A stretch of 35,322 nt of DNA from SG8-39 sp041558415 (GTDB lineage: Bacteria > Pseudomonadota > Gammaproteobacteria > Burkholderiales > SG8-39): positions 1 to 35,322 of the forward strand of contig JBFFEY010000029.1 of assembly GCA_041558415.1 (NCBI GenBank). Direction: 5' to 3'. Made by a program: the position numbers and the translations under genes. The notes below the pieces were generated by a model. That model was not told the origin of the DNA, made no database searches, and was given only the letters and a program-made list of their open reading frames with translations. Of this stretch, positions 29,924-35,322 are shown one piece after another. Numbering within the stretch: position 1 is the first letter of the stretch; each line of letters opens with the position of its first letter.

Positions 29924-30128
29924 ATTTTAGCCGGATGTCGCCGTCGAACGGCACCTTCAGCCCAAGCGAGGGAATTTCCAGCGTCACGCGTGCGGGTATC
30001 GCCTCCTCGCCCTTCAGCTTGCCGTTCTCAAGTGCTTTGCCGACCGCCTGCTCAATCTCGCGCTGCGAGTTGACGCCCACCATTTTGAGGAACTTGCGGA
30101 TGCTGAGATTGAAGGTTTCCTGGTTCAT
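29922..30128 (-). CDS. DUF6494 family small protein
   Basis: A 68-residue protein beginning MNQETFNLSIRKFLKMVGVNSQREIEQAV, with a C-terminal strand region ending PFDGDIRLK. It matches the small family DUF6494 of unknown function. There is no signal peptide, membrane segment or cysteine. The start ATG 30128 has AAGGAGAAA upstream, inside the 28-nt gap after pgi. Probably co-transcribed with pgi; no function is evident from neighbours. Confidence 0.8.
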   Translation of the reverse strand: MNQETFNLSIRKFLKMVGVNSQREIEQAVGKALENGKLKGEEAIPARVTLEIPSLGLKVPFDGDIRLK

Positions 30129-30156
30129 GCGTTGTTTCTCCTTGTGCCCGGTGTAT

Positions 30157-31688
<1,532 letters not shown>

Positions 31689-31692
<4 letters not shown>

Positions 31693-33335
31693 CGGACGAG
31701 CTGATACAGGCGGTAGCGCTCCGATCGATCGCCCGGACGCCCGACGTCGGCAAGCTTGTCCCAACGCGGTCCCGGTGCGTCGAGTTCATGGTGCGGGCTG
31801 CCCTGCACGAGCAGCAGCGGACAGGCGTCGGGCCGGGTCGGATCGTAGGGCCGAGTCACCAGGCCAACATGGTAGCTGAGCGCCGCACGCTGCGTCGCAC
31901 CGAGGTAGCGTTCCGTGACGCACGGCGCGTCGACCGGCACACGTGACCTCAGCTGCAGCGCAACCGGGCGGTAACTCTTCTGGTAGTCGGCCCAGGGCAT
32001 GTACAGGGTGGCGAAGGTGCCCCAGAGCAGCGTCATGCCGGCCGCCCAGCGCGTCACGCCGCGCGTCACCGAGCGTGGCAGCCGGAAGAGCAACATGAGC
32101 CAGGCAAGCGAGAGCAGCAGCGCCGAGCCGAACTCGACCGGTTCGAAGCGCGCGACGAAACCAGGCGCCATCCTGAGTGCGTTCTCGGCCAGCTTTTGCG
32201 GCACGCCGAGCATGAGCGCGCAATATCCGACCCAGACCATGCCGCCGAACAGCGTAAACGTCATGACGGCGTACCAGTCGAGCGCGGCCGCGGCGCCGCG
32301 GCGCAGCGAGATCGCACCGGGCGCAGCAAGCAGGGCGAGCGCCGGCAGCACGACGATTGCGTAGAGCTCGCGCGCCGGCCCCGCTGCGGAAACGCCGAAA
32401 AACAGCGCGAGGCTCGCGAATGCGGGAAGCAGGAACTCGGCGGTGCCGAGGCGGCGACGGTAGGCCCACAGCGCCCACAGCGCGAGTGGCCAGGCCGGAA
32501 ACGACGACCAGCTCAGCACCACCAGGAAATAGCGCAGGTTTTCGACCAGCTCGCCCTCGGGCGTTGTCGATTCCCGCCACCACGCTAGGACGAGCGCCGC
32601 ATCGTGCAGCGCGAGCGGCACCAGCCAGGCGGCGCCGAGCGCCGCGGCGACGACGACCGCGGTCAACAGAAAGCGCAAGCCTCGCGCGCTGCGCCAGTCG
32701 CCGTCGACGAGCGCGGTCAGCACGAGCGCGACGAGCAGAGAGGCGGCAACCATCGGCCCGGTGGAAAGCAGGCCGGCGCCGAGCGCCAGGCCAGCCGCCA
32801 GCCCGGCGCGCAGCGGCGCGTGCGCGGCGTGCGGCGCGGCGGCCAGCACGCCGGCGACCGCGGCCATCGCGGCGAGCTCGGGCGTGGCTTCATGCGCGTG
32901 CACGAACAGCCCGACCGAGCCCACCAGCAACAGCAGGGCCGAGGCCGCGGGCGCCCGGCGGGCCTGCGGGTCGGTGGTGTCCATGGCAAGGGCGCCGTAG
33001 CTGCCGCGCGCCGCGAAATACATCGCGGCCAATGCGATCAGCATGAACAGCCCGCTCGCCAGCCGAACCGCGCCGTGAAAGGGGATATACGGCCCGAGCA
33101 GGCCGCCGAGTAGCGCGCCGGCCCAGTGAAAAAGCGGCGACTGCGTCATCCAGGCTTCGCCGGCGACGCGCGGTACCAGCCACTCGCCACGCATCGCCAT
33201 CTGGTGCGCGATCTCGATGCTGATGGCGTCGAGCGACTTCCAAGGATCGTGGGTCAGCAGCCCAGGCGCGACGAAGACCAGTGCCAGCAACGCCAGCATC
33301 GTCTTCGAGAGGGGCAGCGAGAGACGGGGCAGCAT
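31689..33335 (-). CDS. ArnT-like glycosyltransferase (GT-C fold, family 39/83)
   Basis: A 548-residue polytopic membrane protein with about a dozen hydrophobic segments. After the first membrane segment comes the acidic loop motif THDPWKSLDAISIEIA, the metal/lipid-phosphate site of ArnT/PMT-type enzymes that use polyprenyl-phosphate sugars. A periplasmic soluble end (from about 445; YQKSYRPVALQLRSR onward) follows. It probably adds a sugar to lipid A, another envelope glycan or a protein; the donor is unknown, since no arnBCADEF gene is near. The ATG lies 6 nt after a TAGAAT with no Shine-Dalgarno sequence. Coupled to pgi by ATGA overlap. Confidence 0.85.
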
Positions 33336-33341
33336 GGGACG

Positions 33342-33347
33342 ATTCTA
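33342..33347 (-). promoter_or_regulatory. -10 element 6 nt before the ArnT-like ATG
   Basis: TAGAAT on the minus strand, then CGTCCC, then ATG at 33335. It is identical in hexamer and distance to the SapC arrangement and implies a leaderless mRNA. No -35 match is visible. Confidence 0.5.
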
Positions 33348-33387
33348 AGGGCTCGGGACCGGTGCGCGCCCGCCCCGGGGCTGCTCA

Positions 33388-33413
33388 AGCAAAAGGGCGG
33401 CCGCAGCCGCCCT
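33388..33413 (-). terminator. Intrinsic terminator of rpmE2
   Basis: On the minus strand AGGGCGGC and GCCGCCCT (plus 33406-33413 and 33394-33401) form a perfect 8-bp stem around TGCG, followed by TTTGCTTG; the last stem base adds a fourth T. It is 25 nt after the rpmE2 stop and separates it from the ArnT-like gene. Confidence 0.8.
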
Positions 33414-33437
33414 GAGATCGATATATGGCGCGGCGCC

Positions 33438-33716
33438 TCAGGCCGTCGGCTCGGTCTTTTTCTTCGAGCGCGAGGTGTACTTGCGCTTGAAACGCTCGAC
33501 GCGGCCTGCGGTGTCGACGATCTTCTGCTTGCCCGTGTAGAAGGAATGCGACTCCGAGGACACCTCGACCTTGATCACCGGATACTCGTTGCCGTCCTCC
33601 CATTTCATGGTTTCGCGGCCCTTGGTGTCGATGGTCGAACGGCTGAGGATGGCGTGGTTCGACGCGGTGTCGAGGAAGATCACCGCCCGATAGTCGGGGT
33701 GGATGCCGGATTTCAT
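33438..33716 (-). CDS. rpmE2: 50S ribosomal protein L31 type B
   Basis: A 92-residue L31 of the zinc-independent (C-minus) type: MKSGIHPDYRAVIFLDTASN, VIKVEVSSESHSFYTGKQK and GRVERFKRKYTSR. The four cysteines of type A are absent. In many bacteria such paralogues replace the zinc form under zinc limitation. Here it lies directly downstream of rho, as is common in betaproteobacteria, so it may be the only L31. A good promoter lies in the 73-nt gap after rho. Confidence 0.95.
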   Translation of the reverse strand: MKSGIHPDYRAVIFLDTASNHAILSRSTIDTKGRETMKWEDGNEYPVIKVEVSSESHSFYTGKQKIVDTAGRVERFKRKYTSRSKKKTEPTA

Positions 33717-33744
33717 CGTCCTGCTGCCCTTGGAAAAGCCGCGA

Positions 33745-33772
33745 ATTATACGCGAATCAATGGGTTAATCAA
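33745..33772 (-). promoter_or_regulatory. Promoter of rpmE2
   Basis: Minus-strand TTGATT (plus 33767-33772) and a perfect TATAAT (plus 33745-33750) with a 16-nt spacer. The octamer CATTGATT occurs twice in direct order across the -35 and spacer. The rpmE2 leader would be about 22 nt. No convincing Zur palindrome is seen. Confidence 0.7.
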
Positions 33773-33789
33773 TGCCCGGACGGGCGGCC

Positions 33790-35049
<1,260 letters not shown>

Positions 35050-35135
35050 GGGTCGTGGCTGCGGGGATGAGGGTCGGGGGAGGTCGGCAAGGAAGGGGGT
35101 GGGCGTGTCGGGGGGGGTCTGGGGCTCGGGGTGGA
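35050..35135 (-). promoter_or_regulatory. C-rich, G-poor rho leader (candidate rut site)
   Basis: Read in the rho mRNA sense, a hand count of these 86 nt gives 54 C and 11 G, with several runs of four to seven C. C-rich, G-poor, unstructured RNA is what the Rho primary site binds. Rho is known to limit its own synthesis in E. coli by termination in its leader. A self-loading site is therefore likely here. Confidence 0.6.
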
Positions 35136-35322
35136 TCCGCGGCGCGGTCAAATTGGTCGGCTCGAGTCTCGAAGGGATATCCGGCACCGGGGTGCCCAGC
35201 GCCGGCCCACGCTCGATGTCGCATGGCCGATCACGGCCCGCCTCGCGGCGGCTGCAACTCTGCGTTTGGGGGCGCGCCGCGCGAGCGGCGCCGGGAGCTG
35301 CTGAGGCTGGCGCGCCGGGTCC
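35136..35322. other. Right-end sequence with no supported gene
   Basis: No gene I can support. A plus-strand frame from ATG 35223 stays open for 33 codons to the window edge (start MADHGPPRGGCNSAFGG, then an Arg/Leu-rich helix-like stretch). It could be the beginning of a divergent gene, but I do not recognise it. The trxA gene often found upstream of rho is not seen here. No clear rho promoter was found. Confidence 0.3.

Noticed and set aside
35050..35187. 46-residue N-terminal extension of Rho
   Set aside because: The Pro-rich extension comes from the C-rich leader; the standard MHLSEL start gives exactly the usual 419 residues.

Overview
The window is about 35.3 kb of GC-rich (roughly two-thirds G+C), densely packed bacterial chromosome. 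Gene content and order point to a betaproteobacterium: rplU-rpmA-obgE-proB beside a CNP1-like gene; a PP0621-family gene followed by pilS-pilR-ampD; a PhaM-type polyhydroxyalkanoate granule regulator; a lysine/alanine histone H1-like protein; and a rho/rpmE2 pair. I cannot name a genus. Nearly everything is housekeeping or core metabolism. I found no transposase, integrase, prophage, CRISPR array, toxin-antitoxin pair or defence island.

Layout. 1-1371 (+): the end of a rubrerythrin gene, a DUF3501 gene and a CNP1-like exported protein. 1384-4221 (-): rplU, rpmA, terminator, obgE, proB. 4351-5422 (+): ispB and tRNA-Pro(CGG). 5506-9309 (+): PP0621-family gene, pilS, pilR, ampD. 9425-13625 (+): the class I ribonucleotide reductase operon nrdAB with tandem NrdR boxes and a terminator. 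13658-15522 (+): a DUF2442 gene, the H1-like gene, a 341-nt hairpin-rich non-coding stretch and a membrane-anchored lytic transglycosylase. 15542-16759 (-): an aminotransferase, divergent from maeB (malic enzyme), which is followed by a patatin-like protein, PhaM-like protein, quinone oxidoreductase and CoA pyrophosphatase (to 22686, +). 22671-23429 (-) is SapC, 23540-24448 (+) a CobD/CbiB-like membrane protein. 24438-27302 (-): M48 peptidase, phhB, rsgA and a DUF2007 zinc-ribbon gene. 27357-27902 (+): orn. 27899-35049 (-): rho, rpmE2, ArnT-like glycosyltransferase, pgi, DUF6494, FAD-linked oxidase and RidA.

How the genes work together. The nrd operon supplies dNTPs and carries its regulatory sites. 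PilS-PilR is the usual sigma-54 two-component pair for type IV pili, although pilA is not in the window. maeB (NADPH), the patatin-like hydrolase and PhaM suggest a carbon-storage theme. Several neighbours overlap by 4 nt (pilS/pilR, rsgA/DUF2007, phhB/rsgA, ArnT/pgi, FAD oxidase/RidA), indicating translational coupling.

Most worth a second look: a very C-rich, G-poor rho leader; -10-like hexamers 5-8 nt before ATG codons that lack a ribosome binding site, suggesting leaderless mRNAs; an NrdB that lines up without gaps against my recollection of the Chlamydia class Ic subunit but keeps the radical tyrosine; the structured region behind the H1 gene; and a RidA basic tail encoded opposite the orn terminator. 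No clearly new multi-gene system is visible.
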